A stretch of 64,000 nucleotides of DNA from Haloarcula halophila (GCF_029278565.1 NZ_CP119560.1:434001-498000); one strand, 5' to 3'; shown: positions 1 through 9,560, counted from the first letter of the stretch. Notes: generated by a model not told the origin, from the letters alone. A program made the numbers and translations.

Positions 1-63
1 CGGTCGCGTCGAAGCCGCCGGGTTCGAGCGATAGGATGTTCCCGCCGCCCTCGGACCCGGCCC

Positions 64-300
64 CTATTTTGTCGTCGAACGTGACCCTCTGGCTGACTTT
101 GCGACGCCGATAGGGACGAACCGGGACCGGTCGAGGACTGTGCGACTCTCTTTGCTGAGAGCGATGTATTTCTTGAGGCTGCACAGAGGATTGCACTGTC
201 GCGTGATGACGAAGTCGTCAAAGACATCGTCGATCAGCGAATCCGTCCCGTTTCGTCGGTATTTTCCTATTCGTGTCTCTTTTGTAGTTATATTTTCCAT
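64..300 (-). CDS. Uncharacterised small ORF at left edge
   Basis: An open frame of 78 codons from the ATG at 300 (an upstream ATG at 339 is also possible). The product is basic and mixed in character, with a Cys-x4-Cys pair around residue 37, no membrane segment and no family I recognise. Downstream of its stop, another minus-strand frame stays open to base 1 and reads like real protein (a Gly-rich stretch followed by ILSLEPGGFDAT), so the two may be halves of a frameshifted gene cut by the window edge. I cannot assign a function, and the ORF could be spurious. Confidence 0.25.
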   Translation of the reverse strand: MENITTKETRIGKYRRNGTDSLIDDVFDDFVITRQCNPLCSLKKYIALSKESRTVLDRSRFVPIGVAKSARGSRSTTK

Positions 301-429
301 ATACATTTGTGTTTTTGCCCGCTGCACATTACAATTCACTTATTTGAATGTGCTAATTGCCAATACGTCTCGAAGCATCCCAGACGATTATTCAGACGGC
401 TCTCGATCGCTTTACCCAGCCGATACGCG

Positions 430-835
430 TTATCGCTTCGGCCCCGATTGGGCGAGGGGTCCAGCGGCGTCTGCGATGATCTCGGCGATGTCCTGTCGTG
501 AACGCACGGAACGAAGTTCCTGGCTCGTCTGCCGGAGGACTTCGATGCGCTGCTCTCTGCGTTTTACGTCCGTAATATCTTGAACAGTCCAATGCAAGAG
601 TGATCCCCGTCTCTGGACTGCCGGGATTCACAGTGGAGGCGGAGCGAGCGCTTCGTCGTACCGCCATCGGAGAGGGTCGCGTCGGTGGTGAACCCGTCAG
701 ATTCGGTGACAGCCTGCTCGAACAGTTCGAGCAGTGCAGCCTCGTCGGTCTCGATGAACCGAGTGGGTTCCCGATTCACTCACCGAGAGGCCGTTGCCCA
801 CATCGAACCAGTAAAAACGGATGTTGGTCTTCGAC
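430..835 (-). pseudogene. Decayed PAS-domain sensor fragment
   Basis: Read on the minus strand, three frames each carry part of one recognisable protein. The first gives a PAS-like segment (FYWFDVGNGLSV), the second continues with ETDEAALLELFEQAVTESDG, and the third gives the typical PAS end and linker HWTVQDITDVKRREQRIEVL followed by RQTSQELRSVRSRQDIAEII, ending at a TAA at 430-432. This is how a haloarchaeal PAS/GAF sensor looks after several indels, so the locus is very probably dead. It lies downstream of the ABC permease operon on the same strand and has no evident functional link to it. Confidence 0.5.
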
Positions 836-897
836 TACTCGACATCTGTCAACTGCACCGGCACTCACCTGAGGACAAAGTAGATAGAGGAAAGTGC

Positions 898-1779
898 TCA
901 GACACCGGTGGTCCGGAACCCCTCGAGAAGGTACTGTCTGAGGAAGAAGACAAACACGAACGCTGGTAGGACGATCAGGATACTCGCGGCCATGATCTGT
1001 CCCCAGAAGACACGTTGCCCCTCCGAGAGCGTGAACAGCCCGACAGTCAGGGGCCACAGTTCACGATCGGACATCAGTACCTTCGGGATCGTGTATTCGT
1101 TCCAAGAGACTGCGTAGGAGAACAGCGCGACGGCGATCATTCCCGGTTTCGCCATCGGGAGCGAGATATCCTTGAACGCCTCGAACCGCGTCGCACCGTT
1201 GATGCGAGCCGATTCTTCGAGTGTCTGTGGAACCGTCTGGAAGAACTGCCACATCAGCCAGAGCGAGAAAGGAAGCGAGAGGGCTGTTTCGGCCAGAACA
1301 AGCCCCACGAGGTTGTTTGTGAGGTTGATCTCGTTCCAAATGATGAACATCGGGATTGATAGCAGGATGGCTGGAAACATGTATCCGAACAGGACCAAGC
1401 GGGCAAACCGTCGTTTGAACGGGAAATCGATACGCGCGAGTCCGTACCCGCCCAACGTTGACAACAGCACAGTCAGGCCCACGACACCCCCGGCTACGAG
1501 GAGGCTGTTCTTGTAGAACGTCAGGAAGTCCGTCTCAAACAAGAGCGTCCGATAGTGCACCAGTGAGATCGTTTCCGGGATGAGCTGAAGTTGCTCAGTG
1601 AAGATCTGATCCTGGGGACGGATGGACGTATGCAACATCCAGAGGATCGGTACGAGAACGACGGTAAGAACCAGTGCGACTGTTCCCCAGAGTGCCAGTT
1701 TCTTCAGTCGACGAACCCGCCTGTACCCGATACGTGACGCGAGCGACTGCTTGTCGACCACACTAGGCGGGGAACTCAT
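898..1779 (-). CDS. Carbohydrate ABC transporter permease (MalG type)
   Basis: A 293-residue inner-membrane permease of the CUT1 (MalG-like) family. Residues 25-50 form the first transmembrane helix, and about five more follow. The EAA loop that docks the ATPase is visible as EESARINGATRFEAFKDISL around residue 190. Length is normal for MalG-type subunits. Its ATG overlaps the stop of the upstream permease by 4 bp (ATGA), so the two are translationally coupled. It is the last gene of the importer operon. The substrate is not readable from the sequence; neighbouring oxidoreductases suggest a sugar, sugar acid or polyol. Confidence 0.93.
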   Translation of the reverse strand: MSSPPSVVDKQSLASRIGYRRVRRLKKLALWGTVALVLTVVLVPILWMLHTSIRPQDQIFTEQLQLIPETISLVHYRTLLFETDFLTFYKNSLLVAGGVVGLTVLLSTLGGYGLARIDFPFKRRFARLVLFGYMFPAILLSIPMFIIWNEINLTNNLVGLVLAETALSLPFSLWLMWQFFQTVPQTLEESARINGATRFEAFKDISLPMAKPGMIAVALFSYAVSWNEYTIPKVLMSDRELWPLTVGLFTLSEGQRVFWGQIMAASILIVLPAFVFVFFLRQYLLEGFRTTGV

Positions 1780-2735
1780 TCAGTCCGCACCTCCTTGGCC
1801 GGTTCAAGGACTCTGAAGTAGACGACAGCAACGCCGGCTAGGAACACGAACAACAGTGTCGACATTGCTGCTGCCATTCCGAGCCGTGTGAGACCGAATC
1901 CGAGTTCGTACGCGTAGATCGGGGCTAGTCGCGTCGCGTCGCCGGGACCGCCTCCCGTCAGGATGTAGACGATATCGAACTTGTTGAACATCCAGACGCC
2001 ACGTAACAGGAGTACGATGAAAATGACGCTCTTGAGGTTCGGGAGGGTGATGTCTTTGAACACCTGGAACGTGTTGGCACCGGCAACGCGGGCAGCTTCA
2101 TAGTGGTTCTCCGGAATACTCTGCAGCCGGGCGAGAACCATGATCGTCACGAAAATCGTGAACTTCCAACTGCTCGTGAGTATGACGGCAATCATCGCCG
2201 TGCTGTGGTTCCCGAACCAGCTGAACGGCTGGTCGAGCAAGCCGACCGAGAGTAGCACCTCATTGATAACGCCCCACTGTGCGTTACCCATCCACAGGGC
2301 GATGAAACCAAGTACAGCTGTCGGAATCATGTACGGAAGGATAACGATCGCTTGGACCACGTTTGAGAACTTGAACGACCGGTTGACCAGAAGCGCGATC
2401 CCGATCCCAGCGACGAGCTGTAACGTCGTAGAGCCCCCGGCGAACAGTACCGACCGCCACACTGAGACCCAGAACGTCTCCTGGGCCAAAAGCTCCGCAT
2501 AATTATCGAGGAAGACGAACTCCCACTGCGGAGAGAACACCGGGATCTCGTAGAACCCAGCGGCGATAGCCCACAGGATCGGCCCGAGGGTGATGAAGGT
2601 GAACAACAACAACGCCGGGAGGATCGTGATCGCTGCGAGGACCCGACGACGGGAAAGAAACCGGTACAGTGAGTCACGATACCCCGACCGCCGGCGCCAT
2701 ATGTTTCGGAGGTTTGTCGATAGATCGGTTGACAT
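1776..2735 (-). CDS. Carbohydrate ABC transporter permease (MalF type)
   Basis: A 319-residue permease pairing with the MalG-type subunit just downstream. It has a short charged cytoplasmic N-terminus (about 35 residues) and then six predicted helices. The EAA motif is present as YEAARVAGANTFQVFKDITL near residue 215. The sequence GGPGDATRL close to the C-terminal helices is typical of CUT1 MalF-like proteins. It lies 86 bp downstream of the solute-binding protein gene on the same strand, and its stop overlaps the next start. Membrane-embedded half of the translocation pore. Confidence 0.93.
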   Translation of the reverse strand: MSTDLSTNLRNIWRRRSGYRDSLYRFLSRRRVLAAITILPALLLFTFITLGPILWAIAAGFYEIPVFSPQWEFVFLDNYAELLAQETFWVSVWRSVLFAGGSTTLQLVAGIGIALLVNRSFKFSNVVQAIVILPYMIPTAVLGFIALWMGNAQWGVINEVLLSVGLLDQPFSWFGNHSTAMIAVILTSSWKFTIFVTIMVLARLQSIPENHYEAARVAGANTFQVFKDITLPNLKSVIFIVLLLRGVWMFNKFDIVYILTGGGPGDATRLAPIYAYELGFGLTRLGMAAAMSTLLFVFLAGVAVVYFRVLEPAKEVRTE

Positions 2736-2821
2736 TAGTAGGAACGTTGGATTGATACTTCTTTAATGTTTACCTGATTCGGAGTGCTGGTTCCCCGTCC
2801 CTGCCGCTGGTGGCCGGTGCA

Positions 2822-4297
2822 TCACCGAGCCTGATCGATGACGGACTGGATCTGTCCGGCGTACTCCTCAACGATGGTTTCGGGGTCACGCTCGTTGATC
2901 GTCGCGTCGTTGAGGATGTCGACCAGGAGTTTCGAACTGTAAATCGTTCCCGCATAGGGATTCGGCGGCGATGTCTCTTGGCTGAACGGCTGGATATTAT
3001 CGGCGAAGGCCAGAGAGGTTTCGATGTCGTCATCCGTCCATGCGTCATCGAGATTCTCGAGGCCAGTCTGATAGTCGGGATGCTCCCGGATAGACGGGTA
3101 GCCGGGGTTGTTGTGGATGGGAGTCAACAACAGGAGGTCGATGAAGTACTCTTCCTGGAACATGTAGCTGATGAACGCGTTTCCGGCCTCGACGTTCGCG
3201 TTCGCGAAGGTCATATACGCGATAGCGTTCGCATGACTCTGTTCGGACCGGTTCTGTGGGACTTGTGACGCACGCACCTCACCCGCGAAATCTTTGTCCT
3301 GCTGGACACTCTGAACTTTCGGTCGGGCGCCCACGTAACCGGCTTCAGCTGATGTTTCGGTTGGAATGGCCTGTACCTGCTGTGAACAGCTCGCGTTCGC
3401 ATTGGTCGGCGAGTACTGGTAGAGGTCGCTGAAGAATTCCAGTGTTTCGATGAACCGCTCGCGGTTCTCCCCCTCGTTTATGATGCACTGAACCTCCCCG
3501 TTAGAGTCACGTTCACAGACCTTTCCATCGTTCGCGTAGAGGTACGCCAAGAAGAACGAATCGTTACACAGCGCCGGCGCAAGCGGTATCGACGTTCCGC
3601 GAGTTCCGTTTGGATCATCTGCTTGGCTAGCGTAATTCAGCATGTCGTCCCAGGTTTCGGGCTCACCCTCGTATATGTCCTCTCGGTACCACTGTCCGGA
3701 GGGGTTGATCCAGCAGGGGACTGCGTAGTCGTCACCATCAGCCTGCACGCGTGTCCCACTGACGGGTTCGCCGTATCGGTCAATCATGTCGTTGACCGCT
3801 GAATTGACTGGTCCGGCAGCACCCTGATCCTGAAGCTGGACGACCCGCGTCTGGACAGCCTGCATCACATCCGGAGGATCACCAGCCTGGATCAACTGCG
3901 AGAGACGCTCCCCCTGTTCTCCGAGATTGACCAGATCCAGATTGACGGTCGCTCCGGTATCCTCCTCGAAGTCAGTTTTCACACGCTCGAAGAAGCTCGT
4001 GAAAGCTTCACTGGACTCATCAGTGAGGAAGTGCACCTCCGTCCCACTCAAGTCCGGCCACTCGCCGTCACCGGCATCTGCGGTTGTCGTTCCCCCGTCG
4101 CCGCTCCCCCCGTCACTACTGCCACTACTCCCGTCACTACTGCCGCTACCCCCGTCTCCGCTACAACCGGCCAGTCCCGTCAGCGCAGTCACAGACCCTG
4201 CCCCGGCCAACTTCAATACATCACGACGTCTGTGGCTGGAACCACTACGGTTACACTCAGTGCTGTCAGCGTGGTTTTCACTTTCGTCGTCCCGCAT
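2822..4297 (-). CDS. Extracellular solute-binding lipoprotein (CUT1 family)
   Basis: A 491-residue solute-binding protein (bacterial family 1) that captures substrate outside the cell for the adjacent permeases. The N-terminus has a twin-arginine signal (SSHRRRDVLKLAG) followed by a lipobox (LTGLAGC), then a low-complexity Ser/Gly/Asp linker of about 25 residues, as in haloarchaeal lipid-anchored binding proteins. The mature part shows the usual alternating alpha/beta pattern of family 1, for example the segment VQAIPTETSAEAGYVG. I chose the ATG at 4297 over 4309 because a TATA-like element at 4321-4328 would put the transcript start almost on it, as in leaderless haloarchaeal mRNAs. Substrate unknown. 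Confidence 0.92.
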   Translation of the reverse strand: MRDDESENHADSTECNRSGSSHRRRDVLKLAGAGSVTALTGLAGCSGDGGSGSSDGSSGSSDGGSGDGGTTTADAGDGEWPDLSGTEVHFLTDESSEAFTSFFERVKTDFEEDTGATVNLDLVNLGEQGERLSQLIQAGDPPDVMQAVQTRVVQLQDQGAAGPVNSAVNDMIDRYGEPVSGTRVQADGDDYAVPCWINPSGQWYREDIYEGEPETWDDMLNYASQADDPNGTRGTSIPLAPALCNDSFFLAYLYANDGKVCERDSNGEVQCIINEGENRERFIETLEFFSDLYQYSPTNANASCSQQVQAIPTETSAEAGYVGARPKVQSVQQDKDFAGEVRASQVPQNRSEQSHANAIAYMTFANANVEAGNAFISYMFQEEYFIDLLLLTPIHNNPGYPSIREHPDYQTGLENLDDAWTDDDIETSLAFADNIQPFSQETSPPNPYAGTIYSSKLLVDILNDATINERDPETIVEEYAGQIQSVIDQAR

Positions 4298-4405
4298 AGT
4301 ACAGACCACAAAGGGAACCTACATAAAAATTGTGGACAAAAGCAGGGCACATAATATGCGTGCCAGTTGGTCGGGCACACAACGAGTAACGGCTAGAGTC
4401 GGCGG

Positions 4406-5497
4406 TCACCGGCTCCGCGCTATCAGATTCTCGCTATCCGGGTCGAACAAGTACAGTTCCGAGGGGTCGACACTGATAGTAACGTCAGTACCCTCCTCGA
4501 CATCGCTGTCACGTGGAATCAGTGCGGAGAGTTCTCCGTACGGCCCATCGATGGTAGCCAACGACTGGTTCCCGAGTGCCTCCAAGAGCGAAAGTCGGCC
4601 TGACAACAACGAATGACCGGTCCCCGACAAGTCAACGTTGTCGGGACGGACTCCGAGCATTACCGAATCCCCTGTAAACCCATCGGCACGACGTTCGATC
4701 GGGAATTCGACGATCGATCCGTCGGCGGCAACTCGTGCATCGTCGGTACCGAGTGATTCGAGCGAGCAGCGGACGAAGTTCATGCTGGGGTTCCCGATGA
4801 ACTCGGCGACGAACATGTTTGCCGGGTACTGATACACTTCGTCGACGCCACCGATCTGCTCGATATTTCCGTCGTTCATGACGACGATCCGGTCGCTCAT
4901 CGTCATCGCTTCCTCCTGATCGTGTGTGACGTACACAGCGGGTTCACCGATCCGAGCGTGGATGCGCTGGATCTCTTTGCGGATCTCGATCTTGAGTTTT
5001 GCGTCGAGATCACTGAGCGGTTCGTCCATCAGAAACGCAACCGGATCACCCACGACAGTCCGGGCGAGGGCGACTCGTTGTTGCTGGCCACCGCTGAGAT
5101 TCCCCGGGTACTTATCGAGTTCTTCGTCCATCTGCATGAGCTCAGCCGCTTCCTTTACTCGCTTTCTTCGCTCAGCCTTTGGGACGTCCTTGACTTTAAG
5201 CGGGTACTCGATGTTCTCTTGTAGGGTCATATGCGGGTAGAGCGCGATGCTTTGGAACATCATCGCCAGGTTTCGATCATTGACTGGAACCTCCGTGACA
5301 TCCTCGCCATTGAACCGGATATGCCCCTCACTCGGCGTTTCGAGCCCAGCAATACATCGGAGTGTAGTTGTCTTACCGCACCCCGACGGTCCGACGATGG
5401 TGAGGAACTCCTCCTCCGCGACTTCGAAGCTGATATTATTGACAGCAAGGAGATCACCGTATCGTTTCGTCAATGAGTCTACTTCGATATGCGTCAT
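4406..5497 (-). CDS. ABC transporter ATP-binding protein (MalK/UgpC type)
   Basis: A 363-residue ATPase that powers the carbohydrate importer. Walker A is GPSGCGKTT, the signature is LSGGQQQRVALARTVV, and Walker B is FLMDEPLSDLD followed by the H-loop YVTHDQEEA. The last 120 residues form the MalK/UgpC-type TOBE regulatory domain. The ATG at 5497 (MTHIEVDSLTKRYGD) is preferred over an ATG 13 codons upstream because it fits family starts. The order is ATPase, binding protein, permease, permease. A 125-bp divergent promoter region separates it from the short-chain dehydrogenase gene on the plus strand. Confidence 0.94.
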   Translation of the reverse strand: MTHIEVDSLTKRYGDLLAVNNISFEVAEEEFLTIVGPSGCGKTTTLRCIAGLETPSEGHIRFNGEDVTEVPVNDRNLAMMFQSIALYPHMTLQENIEYPLKVKDVPKAERRKRVKEAAELMQMDEELDKYPGNLSGGQQQRVALARTVVGDPVAFLMDEPLSDLDAKLKIEIRKEIQRIHARIGEPAVYVTHDQEEAMTMSDRIVVMNDGNIEQIGGVDEVYQYPANMFVAEFIGNPSMNFVRCSLESLGTDDARVAADGSIVEFPIERRADGFTGDSVMLGVRPDNVDLSGTGHSLLSGRLSLLEALGNQSLATIDGPYGELSALIPRDSDVEEGTDVTISVDPSELYLFDPDSENLIARSR

Positions 5498-5622
5498 ACT
5501 GCTACGATGAGACCGACATAATATATTATTTTTCATGGACTAGGAACGAGTCCCGAGAATCCAACGTGGCCGATGAACCACCAATAGAATAATGAGTCCG
5601 TATCCAGAACTTGGGGACGGAT
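5498..5622. promoter_or_regulatory. Divergent promoter region, ABC importer / SDR
   Basis: The 125 bp between the ATPase gene (minus) and the SDR gene (plus) hold an AT-rich block (ataatatattattttt near 5517-5534) suitable as TATA box for the ATPase operon, and a weaker AT-rich block just before the SDR gene. No clear copy of the near-palindrome found beside iclR is visible here. Confidence 0.4.
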
Positions 5623-6402
5623 ATGTCCCGTCAACTCGAAGGAAAGACAGCTATCGTTACAGGATCAAGTACTGGTATCGGGGCGGCAATAGCGAAACGG
5701 TTCGCAGCGGAGGGAGCGAAGGTCGTGACGAATTCACGATCGCGTGAGCGCGCGAAAACAGTAGCCGACGAAATCGAAAACGAGGGAGGCACGGCTATCG
5801 CTGTCGAGAGCGATGTTACGGACCACGATGAGATGGCGGCCATGATCGAGGCGACTGTCGACGAGTTCGGGTCGCTGGATATCATGGTGAACAACGCCGG
5901 CTTGACCCGCATCGGACCGGCCGAATCGATTTCTCCGGAGGACTGGCGCCATGTCATCGACGTAGACCTGACGGGCGTGTTCTTCGGGTCCCAACTGGCG
6001 GGTCGCCAGATGATCGAACAGGAGTCGGGAGGTGCGATTCTCAACATCTCATCGATTATGGGCGGGATCGGGCTCCACAAACGGGCACCCTACTGCGCCG
6101 CGAAGGCCGGTGTCAATAACCTAACCCAAACGCTTGCCGTCGAGTGGGCACCGCACGAAATCCACGTCAACGCCCTCGCTCCGGGATTCATCAAGACGGA
6201 TATCACCGATCAGACCCAATCCGCCGCCGACTACACTGACGAGGATATTCGGAACCGAACACCGCTTGGTCGCTTCGGGACGCTTGATGAGATGACCGAG
6301 TGCGCGACCTTTCTGGTCAACACTGACCACTACGTGACGGGCGAAGTGCTCCACGCGGACGGGGGCTGGACAGCATACGCGTGGGGGAGCAGCGGCGAGT
6401 AG
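5623..6402 (+). CDS. SDR-family NAD(P)-dependent oxidoreductase
   Basis: A 259-residue classical short-chain dehydrogenase. The nucleotide-binding motif TGSSTGIGAAIA is near residue 13, NNAG near residue 88, the catalytic Ser in the ISSIMGG stretch, and the active-site Tyr-x3-Lys as YCAAK near residue 155. The C-terminal end TGEVLHADGGWTAY is typical of FabG/glucose-dehydrogenase-like enzymes. The ATG at 5623 gives the standard family N-terminus; the frame also opens with TTG at 5611. It probably oxidises the imported sugar or a derived polyol, judging only from the divergent importer operon. Confidence 0.9.
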   Translation: MSRQLEGKTAIVTGSSTGIGAAIAKRFAAEGAKVVTNSRSRERAKTVADEIENEGGTAIAVESDVTDHDEMAAMIEATVDEFGSLDIMVNNAGLTRIGPAESISPEDWRHVIDVDLTGVFFGSQLAGRQMIEQESGGAILNISSIMGGIGLHKRAPYCAAKAGVNNLTQTLAVEWAPHEIHVNALAPGFIKTDITDQTQSAADYTDEDIRNRTPLGRFGTLDEMTECATFLVNTDHYVTGEVLHADGGWTAYAWGSSGE

Positions 6403-6455
6403 TTGACGACCCCGTCCGGCGGGTCTTTTGTATCGATGTGAAGAGAAGCCTGCGG

Positions 6456-7529
6456 TCACCCGACCGGCTCGGGGAGGTCAACGCCGTATGTGCCTCCGAC
6501 CGATCGGAGGCGCTCGATGGTACTCGGTCGCAGTTCGACACCGGCCTCCTCCTGCTGGGCTAACTGTTCGGCCTCAATCTCGCCTGGGAGCCGTATTTCA
6601 TCGAATCCGTCCCGGGTTTCGATGGCTTTCAGTTGGTCGATATACTCGCCGATCTCCCTTTTGAACGTCTCTGTGTCCCGAAACGTTTCGATGTCGATTG
6701 CGGCAACGAAATGGCCGAGACGCATCGGCTTATCAAAGTCGTCGTACAGTGGACCAACGGTCGGGCTTGTCCCCGCTGAAGAGAGAACCCCGGAAAGGAC
6801 GTCTACCATAATACCCAGCCCGTACCCTTTCGGGCCGCCCAACGGACGGACTGCGACCGCCTCGTGTGGATCTGTCGTTGGTTCGCCGTGTTCGTTGACG
6901 GCCCATTCTGGCGGGATCTCGGTATCCTCTCGACGCGAAACCTCCTGGATCTTCCCCATAGCAACGACGCTGGTGGCCATATCGAGCGTTATCGGGAACG
7001 ACCGATCGGTCGGAACCGAGAACGATATGGGGTTCGTACCGAGGAACCGAGTCGCACCACCGAACGGGATCACGTCCGACCCGACGTTGGTCATGGCGAT
7101 CCCCAGGTAGTTCCGGTCGGACGCATACTCCGTGTAGTACGCAGCGGTGCCGAAATGATTGCTGTTCCTTACAGCGACTGTTCCGACCCCTGTCTCCTCG
7201 GCTAAGTCCATCGCTTCTGTCATCGCCAGCAACGCCGCGCTCTGTCCCGGCCCGTCATCGGCGTCAACCAGTGCCGATCCGCTACCGAGACGGTGGGTCT
7301 GGATATCCGGATCCGGGTTGAACCCACCCCCTTCGAACTTTTTCATATACGCTTCCAGTCGGGAGACTCCGTGTGAATCGACCCCGCGCATGTCTGCTCG
7401 AACCAGTCCGTGGGCTACCTGTTCCGCATGCTCTTTGACAACTCCGCCGGACTGGAGCACTGCTCCGACGAACTCCCGAAGCTGGTCCGGTTCGAAGCGA
7501 CGTGGCGTGTTCGTGTCTGATTGAACCAT
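6456..7529 (-). CDS. LDH2-family (malate/lactate/ureidoglycolate type) dehydrogenase
   Basis: A 357-residue NAD(P)-dependent 2-hydroxyacid dehydrogenase of the LDH2/MDH2 (YlbC/AllD/YiaK) fold, not related to classical lactate dehydrogenase. Diagnostic segments are RADMRGVDSHGVSRLEAYMK near residue 48, NSNHFGTAAYYTEYA near residue 122 (catalytic His), ITLDMATSVVAMGKI near residue 178, and GGPKGYGLGIMVDVLSG. It lies 43 bp downstream of a short-chain dehydrogenase on the same strand and is probably co-transcribed. Family members reduce or oxidise diketogulonate, ureidoglycolate, malate or sulfolactate, so the exact substrate is open. Confidence 0.9.
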   Translation of the reverse strand: MVQSDTNTPRRFEPDQLREFVGAVLQSGGVVKEHAEQVAHGLVRADMRGVDSHGVSRLEAYMKKFEGGGFNPDPDIQTHRLGSGSALVDADDGPGQSAALLAMTEAMDLAEETGVGTVAVRNSNHFGTAAYYTEYASDRNYLGIAMTNVGSDVIPFGGATRFLGTNPISFSVPTDRSFPITLDMATSVVAMGKIQEVSRREDTEIPPEWAVNEHGEPTTDPHEAVAVRPLGGPKGYGLGIMVDVLSGVLSSAGTSPTVGPLYDDFDKPMRLGHFVAAIDIETFRDTETFKREIGEYIDQLKAIETRDGFDEIRLPGEIEAEQLAQQEEAGVELRPSTIERLRSVGGTYGVDLPEPVG

Positions 7530-7572
7530 TAGTAGTTGATCTCCGGATGCAGAGCTTCAGTAGTGACCGTCG

Positions 7573-8337
7573 TTACTCCGCCGTTGTTCCCCCGTCGATA
7601 TTGACCACGGCACCGTTGACTTTACGGGCGCCGTCGGAAGCGAGGTACGTGGCAAGTTCAGCGATATCTTCGGGCTCGTTGAGTAGGCCGATAGGGATCG
7701 CCTTCCGTCGTTCCTCGACCCATTCCGGGTTCTCCTCGCGAACCTCTTCGTTGATGGCTGTCTTCGTCGTACCGGGTGCAATCGCATTGACGTTGACACC
7801 TTTCTGGCCGAACTCCACTGCCAACTGTTTCGTGAGTGTGTTCACACCCCCCTTACTAGCACAGTAGACGGGTAGATTTTCGATACCGCGTTCACCCGCC
7901 TCCGAGGAGATATTGATCAGCGTTCCGTCTGATTCGATGAGTTCGGGAAGCACCCCTTTCGCAAAGCGCATCGGCCCCTTGAGGTTTACGTCGATGACCA
8001 TCTCCATGTCTGACTCTTCCGTTTCAGTGATCGGACCGCGGGTCATAGCTCCTGCGCTGTTGAAGCCGATGTCGATTCCCCCAAAGGTGTCAACTGCTGC
8101 TCCGACAGCATCGTCGACGACGGATTGATCCGTGAGGTCACAGTTGAAGAACTCCGCCTCGCCACCGTCGTCCCGAATCACCTCATGGGTCGGACGCCCA
8201 CCGCCACGTGGTTCTTCCCGGATGTCCGCAACGGCGACCTGTGCGCCTTCACGAGCGAACCGTTCGGCCACAGCCTTACCGATACCTGACGATGCTCCGA
8301 CAACAAACGCTACCTCTGAGTCTAATCGTGCCGTCAT
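7573..8337 (-). CDS. SDR-family oxidoreductase (FabG-like)
   Basis: A 254-residue short-chain dehydrogenase. GASSGIGKAVAERFA near residue 14 binds the nucleotide, NSAGA replaces the usual NNAG, and the active-site motif is YCASK near residue 157. The C-terminus ends in NGAVVNIDGGTTAE. It is the first gene of a probable two-gene unit with the LDH2-family dehydrogenase, read away from iclR. A near-palindromic site that may be an IclR operator lies 91 bp upstream of its start, which suggests direct control by the regulator. Confidence 0.9.
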   Translation of the reverse strand: MTARLDSEVAFVVGASSGIGKAVAERFAREGAQVAVADIREEPRGGGRPTHEVIRDDGGEAEFFNCDLTDQSVVDDAVGAAVDTFGGIDIGFNSAGAMTRGPITETEESDMEMVIDVNLKGPMRFAKGVLPELIESDGTLINISSEAGERGIENLPVYCASKGGVNTLTKQLAVEFGQKGVNVNAIAPGTTKTAINEEVREENPEWVEERRKAIPIGLLNEPEDIAELATYLASDGARKVNGAVVNIDGGTTAE

Positions 8338-8427
8338 ACCGAGAACATCTGCAGGGTGCGTAAAATAACTTGTTGTGCCGTTTTAGCCAGCGGGCGAGTG
8401 CTCCGGACAGAGACATCCAGACACATC

Positions 8428-8445
8428 CGTTCAGCATTGTTGGAC
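8428..8445. promoter_or_regulatory. Putative IclR operator, copy 1
   Basis: The 18 bases cgttcagcattgttggac recur exactly at 9561-9578, on the other side of the iclR gene. The inner 17 bases are an interrupted palindrome of form GTYCARCA-W-TGYTGRAC, with all mismatches being transitions. That is the length and symmetry expected for an IclR dimer site. This copy sits between the SDR gene (minus) and iclR (plus). Operator function is inferred. Confidence 0.55.
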
Positions 8446-8748
8446 ATAGGTCCGTCTGGCATCAGAGACGGCATCAAAACCGCTGGAGCAAGCCAGGCTC
8501 TAACCACCCACTCTGAGCGTTCGATCTCACTAGCTAACCATTGTGTCTTTCACATTCTCAACGTATGCACGGACTCCGGTCGCTCCGCGGAGAGGTGTAT
8601 CCTGGTAAAACGGTCACTGAATCGTTCCGTATGATTGGACGGATTTGCTGTATTGTACGCGGACAGTAGAGTCAGTAGGGCCTCGATATACCTCATAAAA
8701 GTAAATTATAGTTGTCCAGGATAACCAGACGGGAGCAGCACAACCTAT

Positions 8749-9552
8749 ATGATAAAACGGGACAGATTTCGGGATATGACCGAAGCACAAAACGAACGGT
8801 CGAAGCATCAGATTCAAGCCCTTCACATGGCGACCGAAATCATCGAGACGCTACAGGAGCACGGCGAGATGGGCGTCTCGGCTCTTGCAGCTCGGCTAGA
8901 TATCCCGAAGAGTACAGCACATGCGTACCTCGACACGCTCAATTCCAACGGCTGGGTTGTCAACAATGACGGCCAGTACCGGCTCAGCCTCCGGTTTTTA
9001 GAGATCGGTGGGAAAACCCGACAAAGTATGCGGGTCTTCCAAGCCATCCGCCCTCACATCGACGAACTGTCGATGGAAGTGGGTGAGGTAGCCAACCTCG
9101 GAATCGAAGAGAAAGGGAAGCGAGTGCTCCTATATACCTCGGAACCATCGGAAGGCGTCTTCGATAACGCACCCTCGGGGCAGTTCGCACACATGAACTG
9201 GACGGCACTCGGGAAGGCACTGCTCGCCCAACTCTCAGACGAACGAGTTGACGAGATAATCGATCGACATGGGCTCCCGATGGCTACCGAGCACACCATT
9301 ACAGACCCTGAGGAACTGTACACGGAACTCGAACAAATCCGCCAACAGGGCTACTCCGTTGAGGACGAAGAACACCGGGAGGGGATCAAGGCCATCGCGG
9401 TGATGCTCCAATACGAAGACGAACCGTCTCCAGTCGCTGCTATCTCCATTTCTGGCCCCAAACGTCGAATCTCGAAAAAAGATACTGAGCAGTTGATCGA
9501 CTCGATCCGAAACACCGTGAACGTAATCGAACTTGAATACAAATACTATTGA
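8749..9552 (+). CDS. IclR-family transcriptional regulator
   Basis: A 267-residue regulator (258 if started at the ATG at 8776). An N-terminal winged helix is visible (IIETLQEHGEMGVSALAARL followed by DIPKSTAHAYLDTLNSNGWV), then the IclR effector domain (MNWTALGKALLAQLS, the segment HREGIKAIAVMLQY, and PVAAISISGP). It probably senses a small catabolite of the imported compound and controls the flanking dehydrogenases and importer. A TATA-like stretch (ataaaagtaaattata, about 8694-8709) precedes it. Two identical near-palindromes flank the gene. Confidence 0.93.
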   Translation: MIKRDRFRDMTEAQNERSKHQIQALHMATEIIETLQEHGEMGVSALAARLDIPKSTAHAYLDTLNSNGWVVNNDGQYRLSLRFLEIGGKTRQSMRVFQAIRPHIDELSMEVGEVANLGIEEKGKRVLLYTSEPSEGVFDNAPSGQFAHMNWTALGKALLAQLSDERVDEIIDRHGLPMATEHTITDPEELYTELEQIRQQGYSVEDEEHREGIKAIAVMLQYEDEPSPVAAISISGPKRRISKKDTEQLIDSIRNTVNVIELEYKYY

Positions 9553-9560
9553 GTACCGTG

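Noticed and set aside
4084-4180. Tandem DNA repeat or CRISPR-like array (ccgtcactactgccactactc pattern)
   Set aside because: It is the low-complexity Ser/Gly linker of the binding lipoprotein, with codon-level repetition and no spacers.
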